Positions 24,117 through 29,967 of a stretch of 29,967 nt of DNA are shown here, in pieces (the first letter of the stretch is position 1; each line of letters opens with the position of its first letter). A program made the translations under genes and the position numbers. Location: contig JAEDGW010000020.1 of NCBI GenBank assembly GCA_016297325.1, forward strand, positions 1-29,967. The letters are read 5' to 3'. Under the pieces are notes generated by a model. That model was not told the origin of the DNA and did not search any database. It saw only the letters and a program-made list of their open reading frames with translations. Source of the stretch: Coprococcus sp. GTDB taxonomy: Bacteria > Bacillota > Clostridia > Lachnospirales > Lachnospiraceae.

Positions 24117-25853
24117 TTACTCAGCAAGCTTATTGAGCTTCTCGACAAGTGCTGTCTGAAGTGCCTCAAGCTTTGCATCTGCATCCTCAAGACCCACTCC
24201 CTTGATTCCGTAGTATAGCTTGATCTTTGGCTCTGTTCCTGATGGACGTACACATGCCCATGCGCCATCCTCAAGATCATAGTAGAGAACGTTGGACTGT
24301 GGAAGGCCTGACTCTGTGACTTCTCCTGTGGCAAGATCTGTGATCGTGTTCTTCTCGTAATCGCGAACCTTGAGAACCTTGAGTGTATCTATCTGAGTGA
24401 TGGACTCTGATCTGAGCGAAGACATGATCTTTCTTATCTTCTCCGCACCTGTAACACCCTTGAGCGTTATTGTGTAGAGGCCTTCCTTGTAATATCCGTA
24501 CTTCTCATAGAGATCAAGCATGTGATCCCACAGAGTGATTCCCTGGCTCTTGCAGTATGCTGCAGCCTCGCAGAGACACATAACTGCAACCGGAGCATCC
24601 TTGTCTCTTGCGTATGTTCCAACGAGACATCCGTAGCTCTCCTCCATACCCATTACGAAGTTGTATGAACCACTCTGCTCAAAGAATTTGATCTGCTCAC
24701 CGATGAACTTGAATCCTGTGAGAACCTCGATAAGATTTACATTGTAATCTAACGCCAGTGGATCAGCCATATTTGTGGTTACAATAGTCTTGACCATGGC
24801 TGGATTCTTTGGCATGAGACCACATTTTGCTCTCTCTCTGAACTGGTATTCAGCGATTATAAGTCCCGACATATTTCCTGTAAATGGCATGTATCTGCCA
24901 GTCTTTGTATCAAGTGCATATATTCCAAGACGGTCTGCATCCGGATCTGTCGCAAGGACGATGTCCGCATTCTTCTCCTTTGCCAGCTTAAGGGCAAGCT
25001 CAAATGCCTTTGGATCCTCTGGATTTGGATACTCAAGTGTTGTGAACTCAGGATCTGGAAGCTCCTGTTCAGGAACGATGTATACATTCTTGAAACCAAG
25101 CTCTGACAGAACTCTCTTTACAGGCACAAGACCTGTTCCGTGGAACGGTGTGTACACAATCTTGATATTCTCTGACTGCTCCTTGATGATCTCAGGATGG
25201 ATGATCTGCTTCTTGAGCTCCGCCATATACGCATCGTCTATCTCTGCACCTATGATATTGAGGAGTCCCTTATCAAGTGCATCCTGCTTATCCATGGTCT
25301 TTACTGTATGGAAATCCGTTACAGCCTTGACCTCTGCGATGATCTCTCTGTCCTTTGGAGCAGTAATCTGTGCACCGTCTTCCCAGTATACCTTGTAACC
25401 GTTGTACTCTGGTGGATTGTGGCTGGCTGTTATAACTATACCGGCTGTACATCCAAGCTTTCTGACCGCATACGAAAGCTCAGGTGTCGGTCTAAGCGAA
25501 TCAAAAAGATAAGACTTGATTCCATTTGCACACAGGCAGAGAGCTGCTTCTGCTGCAAACTCTGGCGAATATTTTCTTGAATCATATGCTATCGCCACAC
25601 CCTTGTCCTGCGCATTCTGTTTCACGATGAAGTTCGCAAGTCCCTGTGTTGCCTTGCGGACGGTGTAGAAATTCATTCTGTTGGTTCCGGCACCGATAAC
25701 TCCGCGGAGCCCACCGGTTCCAAATACGAGATCACGGTAGAATCTGTCCTCGATCTCAGCCTCATCATCAGCTATCGCTGCAAGTTCCTTCTTTGTGTCA
25801 TCATCGAAATAATCATCTGTCATCCAAAAATCATATGTGTCTCTGTAACTCAT
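24117..25853 (-). CDS. Phosphoglucomutase/phosphomannomutase, paralogue 3
   Basis: A 578-residue phosphohexomutase, most canonical of the three. It has active-site S144 in ITASHNPPEYNGYKVYWEDG, metal loop DPDADRLG, sugar loop GMEESYGCLVG and phosphate loop RPSGTEPKIKLYYG. The start is the ATG at 25851-25853, with AAGGAGAAG upstream. Its own likely promoter is TTGCTT (25988-25993), 17 bases, TAAAAT (25965-25970). It is terminated separately from the other two copies and could be the housekeeping phosphoglucomutase. That assignment is inference; the loops are nearly the same as in paralogue 1. Confidence 0.95.
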   Translation of the reverse strand: MSYRDTYDFWMTDDYFDDDTKKELAAIADDEAEIEDRFYRDLVFGTGGLRGVIGAGTNRMNFYTVRKATQGLANFIVKQNAQDKGVAIAYDSRKYSPEFAAEAALCLCANGIKSYLFDSLRPTPELSYAVRKLGCTAGIVITASHNPPEYNGYKVYWEDGAQITAPKDREIIAEVKAVTDFHTVKTMDKQDALDKGLLNIIGAEIDDAYMAELKKQIIHPEIIKEQSENIKIVYTPFHGTGLVPVKRVLSELGFKNVYIVPEQELPDPEFTTLEYPNPEDPKAFELALKLAKEKNADIVLATDPDADRLGIYALDTKTGRYMPFTGNMSGLIIAEYQFRERAKCGLMPKNPAMVKTIVTTNMADPLALDYNVNLIEVLTGFKFIGEQIKFFEQSGSYNFVMGMEESYGCLVGTYARDKDAPVAVMCLCEAAAYCKSQGITLWDHMLDLYEKYGYYKEGLYTITLKGVTGAEKIRKIMSSLRSESITQIDTLKVLKVRDYEKNTITDLATGEVTESGLPQSNVLYYDLEDGAWACVRPSGTEPKIKLYYGIKGVGLEDADAKLEALQTALVEKLNKLAE

Positions 25854-25856
25854 CTT

Positions 25857-25961
25857 CTACTTCTCCTTCTTATCGCATTCGCAGCAATCGCAGATCTTAT
25901 GTACGTCGCAATCTTTCGCTTTTATACTCTCTGCCCAGCCGTATTCTTTCTCATTCAGCAC
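25857..25961 (-). CDS. Candidate cysteine-rich small protein (34 codons, GTG start)
   Basis: An open frame ends in TAG three bases before the mutase-3 ATG, with that gene's ribosome site inside its last codons. The product begins VLNEKEYGWAES and ends with a Cys/Asp/Lys tail in which six cysteines and one histidine fall within 12 residues (CDVHKICDCCEC), followed by DKKEK. The spacing suggests metal or cluster binding. Base composition is closer to coding than to the usual AT-rich spacers here. Against it: there is no ATG, no ribosome site before the GTG, and the putative mutase promoter would start transcription right at that GTG. It may be the tail of a decayed gene. Existence as a protein is uncertain. 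Confidence 0.25.
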   Translation of the reverse strand: MLNEKEYGWAESIKAKDCDVHKICDCCECDKKEK

Positions 25962-26027
25962 ACCATTTTATATGTATTTCTGTTGCTAAGCAATCACTGT
26001 TCAGTACTTCCTGTTCTCCCAGGCTAT

Positions 26028-26639
26028 CTACTTTTTTAGAAAACCAAGCGGATCTCCGTCTGTCAGAAAATGCGTCATGAGGTATGCACCTCTGAGCGAT
26101 ACCTGTTCCTCTGACAGGATCCGTCTGACCTCATCACGGTCTGCAAGTATGACCTGTATATCTTCTGTGCTCTCCTTGCTGTCGAGATTAGGTATTCCTG
26201 TGACTGTTCCAAATACGGCACTGCTCATCTCATCCGTGAATCCAGGTCCCATATAAAATGGTCTTCTGTAAAATTCCGATCCTCCCTCATATACTGTCAT
26301 CTCCAGACCTGTCTCCTCCCGCATCTCTCTGACCGCAGCTTCCGCCGGCGTCTCATCTCCGTCCACAAGGCCAGCCGGGAGTTCATATATATAGGCATCA
26401 AGCGGGTATCTATACTGTTTTATAAGCACAAGCTTCGGTTCCGTCTCGAGCCTCACTCCATATATGACTATGCCTTCAGGCTTTACATCGTGAGTTTTCA
26501 TCTTTATGTCATTCTCATCATTTCTTGAAGCAAAGTAATAATTAAAATCCTTACCCTCTGTGTCGACAGCATCTATGTGGTATAGATTAAGAAAAGGATT
26601 ATCTGTCATTTTCTGTACACCTTTATACTTATCTCTCAT
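26028..26639 (-). CDS. Nudix hydrolase, ADP-ribose pyrophosphatase-like
   Basis: 203 residues with a complete Nudix box (GLVDGDETPAEAAVREMREETGLE, residues about 91-114: G-x5-E-x7-REMREETG). The context KLVLIKQYRYPLDAYIYELPAGLVDG before it and YMGPGFTDE after it are typical of ADP-ribose pyrophosphatases, which split ADP-ribose to AMP and ribose 5-phosphate in the cytoplasm. The gene may start at 26639 (AAGGAAAG upstream) or at the internal ATG at 26609 (AAGGTG upstream); the latter gives the more usual N-terminus (MTDNPFLNLYHID). It ends CTA AAA AAG TAG, an A AAA AAG slippery sequence right at the stop. It has its own promoter and is probably monocistronic or reads into the mutase gene. Confidence 0.9.
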   Translation of the reverse strand: MRDKYKGVQKMTDNPFLNLYHIDAVDTEGKDFNYYFASRNDENDIKMKTHDVKPEGIVIYGVRLETEPKLVLIKQYRYPLDAYIYELPAGLVDGDETPAEAAVREMREETGLEMTVYEGGSEFYRRPFYMGPGFTDEMSSAVFGTVTGIPNLDSKESTEDIQVILADRDEVRRILSEEQVSLRGAYLMTHFLTDGDPLGFLKK

Positions 26640-26754
26640 ATCGTCACTTTCCTTCTATAATAGTATTATCAAATATTCAGCTGTTTCATACATTCACAAG
26701 CCATACGATTTCCGCATTCCACGCAACCGAGTAGCTATTTATTTCCTTTATTCA

Positions 26755-26783
26755 AAATTAGCACAGTTTTTATAATATATCAA
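26755..26783 (-). promoter_or_regulatory. Promoter of the Nudix gene
   Basis: On the minus strand TTGATA (26778-26783), a 17-base spacer and TAATTT (26755-26760) preceded by TGC, an extended -10. The leader is about 110 bases. Phased A-tracts lie directly upstream of the -35. Confidence 0.65.
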
Positions 26784-26787
26784 ACTC

Positions 26788-26833
26788 TTTTTTAAGTAAT
26801 TTTATCATTTTTTAGCCATTTTTAATGTTTTTT
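26788..26833. other. Phased T/A-tracts (probably curved DNA or UP element)
   Basis: Five T runs of 4-6 bases (26788-26793, 26800-26803, 26808-26813, 26819-26823, 26828-26833) are centred about every 10 bases, the helical repeat. They lie just upstream of the Nudix promoter's -35 and so could act as an UP element or bend. The 351-base spacer 26640-26990 otherwise contains the Nudix promoter and a terminator, and no gene. Confidence 0.55.
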
Positions 26834-26929
26834 AATATATATGCGTCTTTTTTCCATATTTTGTACTGTTTCCAGCCCTGTTTCTCTAAAATCACTATCC
26901 CATGATACACTAATTTTCCGGGCTAAACT

Positions 26930-26964
26930 ACATAAAATCCGGACATTTTTGACCTGCCCGGATT
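26930..26964 (-). terminator. Intrinsic terminator of the zinc-locus remnant
   Basis: Ten-pair stem (26936-26945 with 26955-26964, one G-U on the minus-strand RNA), nine-base loop, then TTTTAT on the minus strand. It begins 26 bases after the lipoprotein stop. Confidence 0.85.
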
Positions 26965-26990
26965 CTGTACAATATTATTCTGTTCTCATT

Positions 26991-27650
26991 CTACTGATCA
27001 TTCCCCGATACCAATTGATATTCTGCATCTCTCAGTCGGCAGTAATAAAATGTCTGTCCAGCCTCCTCTGTGTAGGTTTCAAATACTCCCGTCACAACCA
27101 CCTCACTCTGATCCGCCGGATAATCATCCGGATATACCGCACCCCCTGCGAGTTCAAATTCAAGTCCCTGACTACAGCATGCCAGAGCATCAGCTATAAG
27201 GCAGTAATTATAATATTTGTCCGTTATCGGATAATATGATGCATAATATTTTCCTTCTATTCTTATAGTCTTTCCATCGTATTCCTCCGGCTTTGACATC
27301 ATCTGATATACCGTCGCATATACAAGATCGCTTCCCATAAGCGTGAGGTCCACATCTACACCATCAGATTTGTATTGTGCTATAACCGAGCTGTCACCAT
27401 TTACTACCTGTCCATATGTTGGCTCTGATGTCGGATCCGTTATATCTGCAGATTCCATCTCTGTTGATTTTTCAGTCTCCGTTGTGGTTTCCATCTCTGT
27501 TGTGATTTCCGTTTCTGTTATGGTTTTCGCATCTTCACCGCCTGTTTTCTGATTAAGCACCTTATCAACTGCATTCTCTGTATTAAGGCGGCTTCCCGCA
27601 GTCTGCGAATCTCCACTACACCCCGCGGCCGTCAGCAACATACTCAGCAC
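26991..27650 (-). CDS. Lipoprotein with YcgQ/TIGR03943-like C-terminal domain; N-terminus damaged
   Basis: The frame encodes a lipobox (LTAAGC), a Thr/Glu-rich low-complexity linker (about residues 40-80) and a C-terminal domain (YDGKTIRIEGKYYASYYP, YNYCLIADALACC, VVVTGVFETY) resembling the OB-fold-like domain of the YcgQ/TIGR03943 group, which occurs near zinc transport genes. Only seven residues precede the lipobox from the first ATG. In the same frame the missing basic signal start is visible upstream (KRFTALISVLSML), but it has no ATG and runs into the truncated znuA. So the native start appears to have been lost in a deletion joining the two genes. Expression from the internal ATG would give a poor signal peptide. 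It may be a pseudogene in practice. Confidence 0.7.
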   Translation of the reverse strand: MLSMLLTAAGCSGDSQTAGSRLNTENAVDKVLNQKTGGEDAKTITETEITTEMETTTETEKSTEMESADITDPTSEPTYGQVVNGDSSVIAQYKSDGVDVDLTLMGSDLVYATVYQMMSKPEEYDGKTIRIEGKYYASYYPITDKYYNYCLIADALACCSQGLEFELAGGAVYPDDYPADQSEVVVTGVFETYTEEAGQTFYYCRLRDAEYQLVSGNDQ

Positions 27651-27673
27651 TGATATCAGCGCCGTAAACCGCT

Positions 27674-28060
27674 TCAGCCTGTGTCCGCAGCCATGGTCGC
27701 TTCTTTCAGGGCACTATCCACCCATCCGTCAGACTCACCACCAACATACACAAACATATCTGCATCAACTATCTTTGCTATATCCTCTGCAGTTGGCTGA
27801 TAACTGTGAAGATCCATCCCCTGATCAAGCAGCATAGTAAGCTGAAACTTGTCCAAATGATCGCCTATAATATTACGGATCCAGTCATACTGTGGAAAAG
27901 TCGTGCATACAATGTTGTATCTTGAAGCATTCTCCGCATTTTGCAGCGCACTTCCCCCTTTCTGATCCGACTCAAAAGCCGTGCCGGTTCCGCAACCGCA
28001 AAATACTGAAACAGCCAGAACTGATGTCAAAACAAGGCCCAATATTCTATTTTTCTTCAT
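27674..28060 (-). pseudogene. Truncated ZnuA/AdcA-like zinc ABC transporter binding lipoprotein
   Basis: 128 codons remain of a protein normally about 300 residues long. The lipoprotein signal is intact (MKKNRILGLVLTSVLAVSVF, with Cys23 the likely lipid site, Cys21 possible), followed by the cluster A-I metal-binding fold: NIVCTTFPQYDWIRNIIGD, then GMDLHSYQPTAEDIAKIVDAD with the first metal-ligand histidine, and FVYVGGESDGWVD. It stops at TGA (27674) after a few residues that do not look like the family. The later metal ligands and the whole C-terminal lobe are missing, so metal delivery is unlikely. A good GGAGG site precedes the ATG. The permease and ATPase genes expected after znuA are absent here. 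Confidence 0.85.
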
Positions 28061-28173
28061 TGTAAAAATCCTCCAAATTGATTTAAATATAAATTGTTTT
28101 TCTGTAAAATCACAAAATAGGGTAACTTTAATAAACTATCTCTGTCTTTACCACTACGAAAACAAAAGATAAA

Positions 28174-28467
28174 TCAATTCAGCAATTCCACCTTCAGGGA
28201 AACGAGCGTATCGGTACAATACTCGTGGGTATACACCAATACAACTCCAAGTGTGAACACACTTAAGAACGCCAAGATCACTGGCGTAGTTGACATTGTC
28301 TTTATATTTGAAAGGAACTGTGCAGCCTGCTGCAAATGCATACATATAGGACATTCCTGCCCCGTACAGTCATGCTCCACATTGCGCGCAATATAGCCGT
28401 AAGAGAAAAGTACTCCCGACAAAAAGAACACTATAAGAATCCATGACATTATTCTCTTTTTATTCAT
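28174..28467 (-). CDS. Small two-helix membrane protein with Cys/His motif, zinc-locus associated
   Basis: 97 residues from the ATG at 28465-28467, chosen because GGAGG lies 8 bases upstream (an ATG nine bases earlier has none). There are two membrane helices (about 6-26 and 61-80). The external loop between them carries EHDCTGQECPICMH, a cluster of His32, Cys34, Cys39, Cys42 and His44 that looks metal-binding. It lies between a Fur/Zur-type regulator and the znuA remnant on the same strand. From memory, similar small proteins accompany zinc-uptake operons in Clostridia; no function is established. A zinc-handling or sensing accessory role is inferred from motif and position. Confidence 0.75.
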   Translation of the reverse strand: MNKKRIMSWILIVFFLSGVLFSYGYIARNVEHDCTGQECPICMHLQQAAQFLSNIKTMSTTPVILAFLSVFTLGVVLVYTHEYCTDTLVSLKVELLN

Positions 28468-28561
28468 GCTGCGCACCTCCTTTTCGTTTTAGGAATTTCG
28501 GGATATATGGTTTTTGATATGACCGTAATGATACAGCCCATCTGTAACAATCCCGTTTAGT

Positions 28562-28987
28562 CTAGACTGCAGCAACTCCACAACGTCTCTGACAATCTTT
28601 GCAAATACCACATATCGACGATCTGTCACAATCGATCGTAAATCCATACCGCTCCTGAACGCCTTTAGCTATGTGATTCATGGTATCGCGGTCAATATGT
28701 ATGACTCTTCCGCACTTAACACACTGCATATGAAGGTGTTCGTGACAACTATGATCAGCCTTTTCCATTCTATACATACTTGAACTACCATCAGCACTCT
28801 GATACTTTATCAATTTGTCCTGGGTAACCATGCGGTCAAGATTGCGATATACGGTCGTTGTATTCGCATCTATGCCATTCTCATCCAAATACACACTAAC
28901 ATCAGCCACGCAAAACCCTCTGTCCTGCCTCTCAGTGGCAAATGCCTCTATAGCCTGACTTATTCTCGTTTTATACTCCCTCGCCAT
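28562..28987 (-). CDS. Fur-family metalloregulator, probably Zur-like
   Basis: 141 residues from the ATG at 28985-28987, which has an AAAGAGGG site; the frame's earlier ATG (29023) lies inside the palindrome downstream of the promoter and is rejected. The winged helix is visible (TTTVYRNLDRMVTQDKLIKY), then the His-rich metal site (ADHSCHEHLHMQC) and the structural-zinc cysteines (CVKC at 89-92 and CGIC at 126-129, with C132 beyond). Zinc specificity is inferred from the znuA remnant and Cys-rich membrane protein downstream; Fur or PerR function cannot be excluded from sequence. It heads this four-gene unit. Confidence 0.9.
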   Translation of the reverse strand: MAREYKTRISQAIEAFATERQDRGFCVADVSVYLDENGIDANTTTVYRNLDRMVTQDKLIKYQSADGSSSMYRMEKADHSCHEHLHMQCVKCGRVIHIDRDTMNHIAKGVQERYGFTIDCDRSSICGICKDCQRRCGVAAV

Positions 28988-29006
28988 ACTATCCCTCTTT
29001 TCGAAT

Positions 29007-29061
29007 TTGCAAATCATTTGCAATTTTACTGTATCATAAATGGCTTTTAACTTTATGTCAA
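29007..29061 (-). promoter_or_regulatory. Promoter of the Fur/Zur-type gene with a perfect 17-base palindromic operator
   Basis: On the minus strand: TTGACA (29056-29061), 17-base spacer, TATGAT (29033-29038). Just after it, at the expected transcription start, lies TTGCAAATCATTTGCAA (29007-29023), a perfect palindrome about a single central base. Size and symmetry fit Fur-family operators, and the place fits repression of the gene's own transcription. Confidence 0.75.
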
Positions 29062-29102
29062 TACCTTTTATATAATTAAACCAGATCTGTATACCCGCAA
29101 AT

Positions 29103-29132
29103 ATTAAAACCGGATGGCCTGGACCATCCGGT
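29103..29132 (-). terminator. Intrinsic terminator of the methyltransferase gene
   Basis: A perfect nine-base stem (ACCGGATGG at 29109-29117 with CCATCCGGT at 29124-29132, six-base loop) followed by TTTTAAT on the minus strand. It begins 25 bases past the methyltransferase stop. Confidence 0.92.
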
Positions 29133-29156
29133 AAAACTATTCATTCCGCATATTTA

Positions 29157-29967
29157 TCACTTTTCCATCACCACTATCTTGTTTGATATATTGCTGACAA
29201 ATGGTATTTTGCCAATGACTTTATATACCGGTATGAACTCAGCCATTCCTTCTACAAGGCTGTGCTGCTTAATGTATCTGTATTTCGGTATGATCTCCGC
29301 CAGCTTCTTTCCATTTGGCACGCCCCAGGAGAACCTGGCATGGCTTCCATGGATGGATTTCTCCTTGATATGCTTTGCCATGAACGGAGCCATAGTCTCT
29401 ACGAACACCGTAGCATGAGTAAATTTCCTGTCTATTATGTCGAATATTTTCTTCACATCAGCTTCTGTGAGATACATCGTAAGCCCCTCTATGATGACCA
29501 GCACAGGTTCACCTGCATACTCTACCATGTCAGCCCATTTGCCGTCCATGGCGGATTCCGCTATCTGGTACACCGGTCCGTCCTCCTGCAGGAACTTTGC
29601 CCTTACAGTCATGGTCTCCGGGAGATCAATGTTGTACCAGCCTTTATATTTACCCTCATTTCTATAGCAACGGGTATCAAGACCACAGGCGATATTCACA
29701 ACCACAGCACCCTTATGCTTTTTCAGGTATTCTGATACAAGCTTATCAAGAACTATAGTTCGTGCTATAACTCCGCTTCCCATCGCCAGATCCTTGTCCG
29801 CCAGTGAAAAGTCATAATCCAGGCTGTCAACTATCTCTATGGCCTTGCCATCGTATATGGCATGATCAGGCTTTTTCGACTCCTTTGCCCTTGCATAAAG
29901 TGTCTGGAGCATCGTCTCCGGAACTCCGGTTATGTCGATCTTTGATTTGTTTGCTGTGTTGTTTTTT
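29157..29967 (-). CDS. Class I SAM-dependent methyltransferase, leucine-carboxyl-methyltransferase (PPM1/COG3315) type, 5' end beyond window
   Basis: The frame is open to the right edge. Upstream of the first in-window ATG (29912) it reads KIDITGVPETMLQTLYARA, and the GVPET segment is a conserved N-terminal motif of this family, so the true start lies outside. About 270 codons are visible. The SAM-binding motif is VVVNIACGLDTRCYR, then YNIDLPETM, an acidic motif II, and LVIIEGLTMYLTEADV, all family hallmarks. Members methylate carboxyl or hydroxyl groups of small molecules or peptides in bacteria; the substrate here is unknown. It is the end of its transcript (terminator follows) and unrelated to the Zur-type unit beside it. 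Confidence 0.88.
   Translation of the reverse strand, partial: KNNTANKSKIDITGVPETMLQTLYARAKESKKPDHAIYDGKAIEIVDSLDYDFSLADKDLAMGSGVIARTIVLDKLVSEYLKKHKGAVVVNIACGLDTRCYRNEGKYKGWYNIDLPETMTVRAKFLQEDGPVYQIAESAMDGKWADMVEYAGEPVLVIIEGLTMYLTEADVKKIFDIIDRKFTHATVFVETMAPFMAKHIKEKSIHGSHARFSWGVPNGKKLAEIIPKYRYIKQHSLVEGMAEFIPVYKVIGKIPFVSNISNKIVVMEK

Noticed and set aside
25793..26080. A plus-strand frame of 95 codons over the mutase 3/Nudix spacer
   Set aside because: No ribosome site, overlaps two minus-strand genes, Ser-rich translation typical of antisense reading.
26841..27239. A plus-strand frame of 132 codons covering the terminator and the lipoprotein gene end
   Set aside because: It crosses a clear minus-strand terminator and the antisense of a real domain; no start signals.

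Overview
The window looks like a chromosomal segment from an anaerobic gut Clostridium-group bacterium, most likely Lachnospiraceae (the neighbourhood of Roseburia, Coprococcus or Eubacterium). That placement is an inference. It rests on the SufC-B-D order behind an Rrf2 regulator, AGGAGG ribosome sites, AT-rich spacers with simple hairpin terminators, and a beta-mannan catabolic set that is well known in gut Firmicutes. Almost every gene lies on the minus strand. The one clear exception is an AraC-type regulator. No tRNA, rRNA, CRISPR array, transposase or phage gene was seen.

Region 1 (1-3014, minus): an iron-sulfur assembly operon, rrf2/iscR-like - sufC - sufB - sufD (sufD cut by the window edge), with a promoter whose -35 box lies inside an imperfect palindrome. 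Region 2 (3033-3908): a DegV/FakB-type lipid-binding protein between two terminators.

Region 3 (4042-18857) is the core: an intracellular beta-manno-oligosaccharide system. Read in the direction of transcription it holds a solute-binding lipoprotein, two ABC permeases, a cellobiose/mannobiose 2-epimerase, two GH130 phosphorylases (mannosylglucose type, then manno-oligosaccharide type), mannose-6-phosphate isomerase, and a cytosolic LacI-like sugar-binding domain fused to a GGDEF domain. Upstream lie a divergent AraC regulator, a LacI repressor and a GH36 alpha-galactosidase. The expected flow is: import; removal of galactose branches; phosphorolysis to mannose 1-phosphate; epimerisation of mannobiose to mannosylglucose; phosphorolysis again; phosphomannomutase; isomerase; fructose 6-phosphate. 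No secreted mannanase and no transport ATPase lie in the window.

Region 4 (18937-25853): a single-pass membrane protein of unknown role, then three tandem, same-strand phosphoglucomutase/phosphomannomutase paralogues, one with an altered sugar-binding loop. At least one could supply the mannose 1-phosphate mutase step. Region 5 (25857-26833): a Nudix ADP-ribose pyrophosphatase-like gene with a promoter behind phased A-tracts, and a cysteine-rich small reading frame between it and the third mutase.

Region 6 (26930-29061): a zinc-homeostasis remnant of Fur/Zur-type regulator, small Cys/His membrane protein, N-terminal fragment of a ZnuA-like zinc-binding lipoprotein, and a lipoprotein whose signal peptide lacks a proper start. 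It looks as if a deletion removed most of znuA and probably the transporter genes. A perfect 17-bp palindrome lies at the regulator's promoter. Region 7 (29103-29967): a leucine-carboxyl-methyltransferase-like enzyme cut by the right edge.
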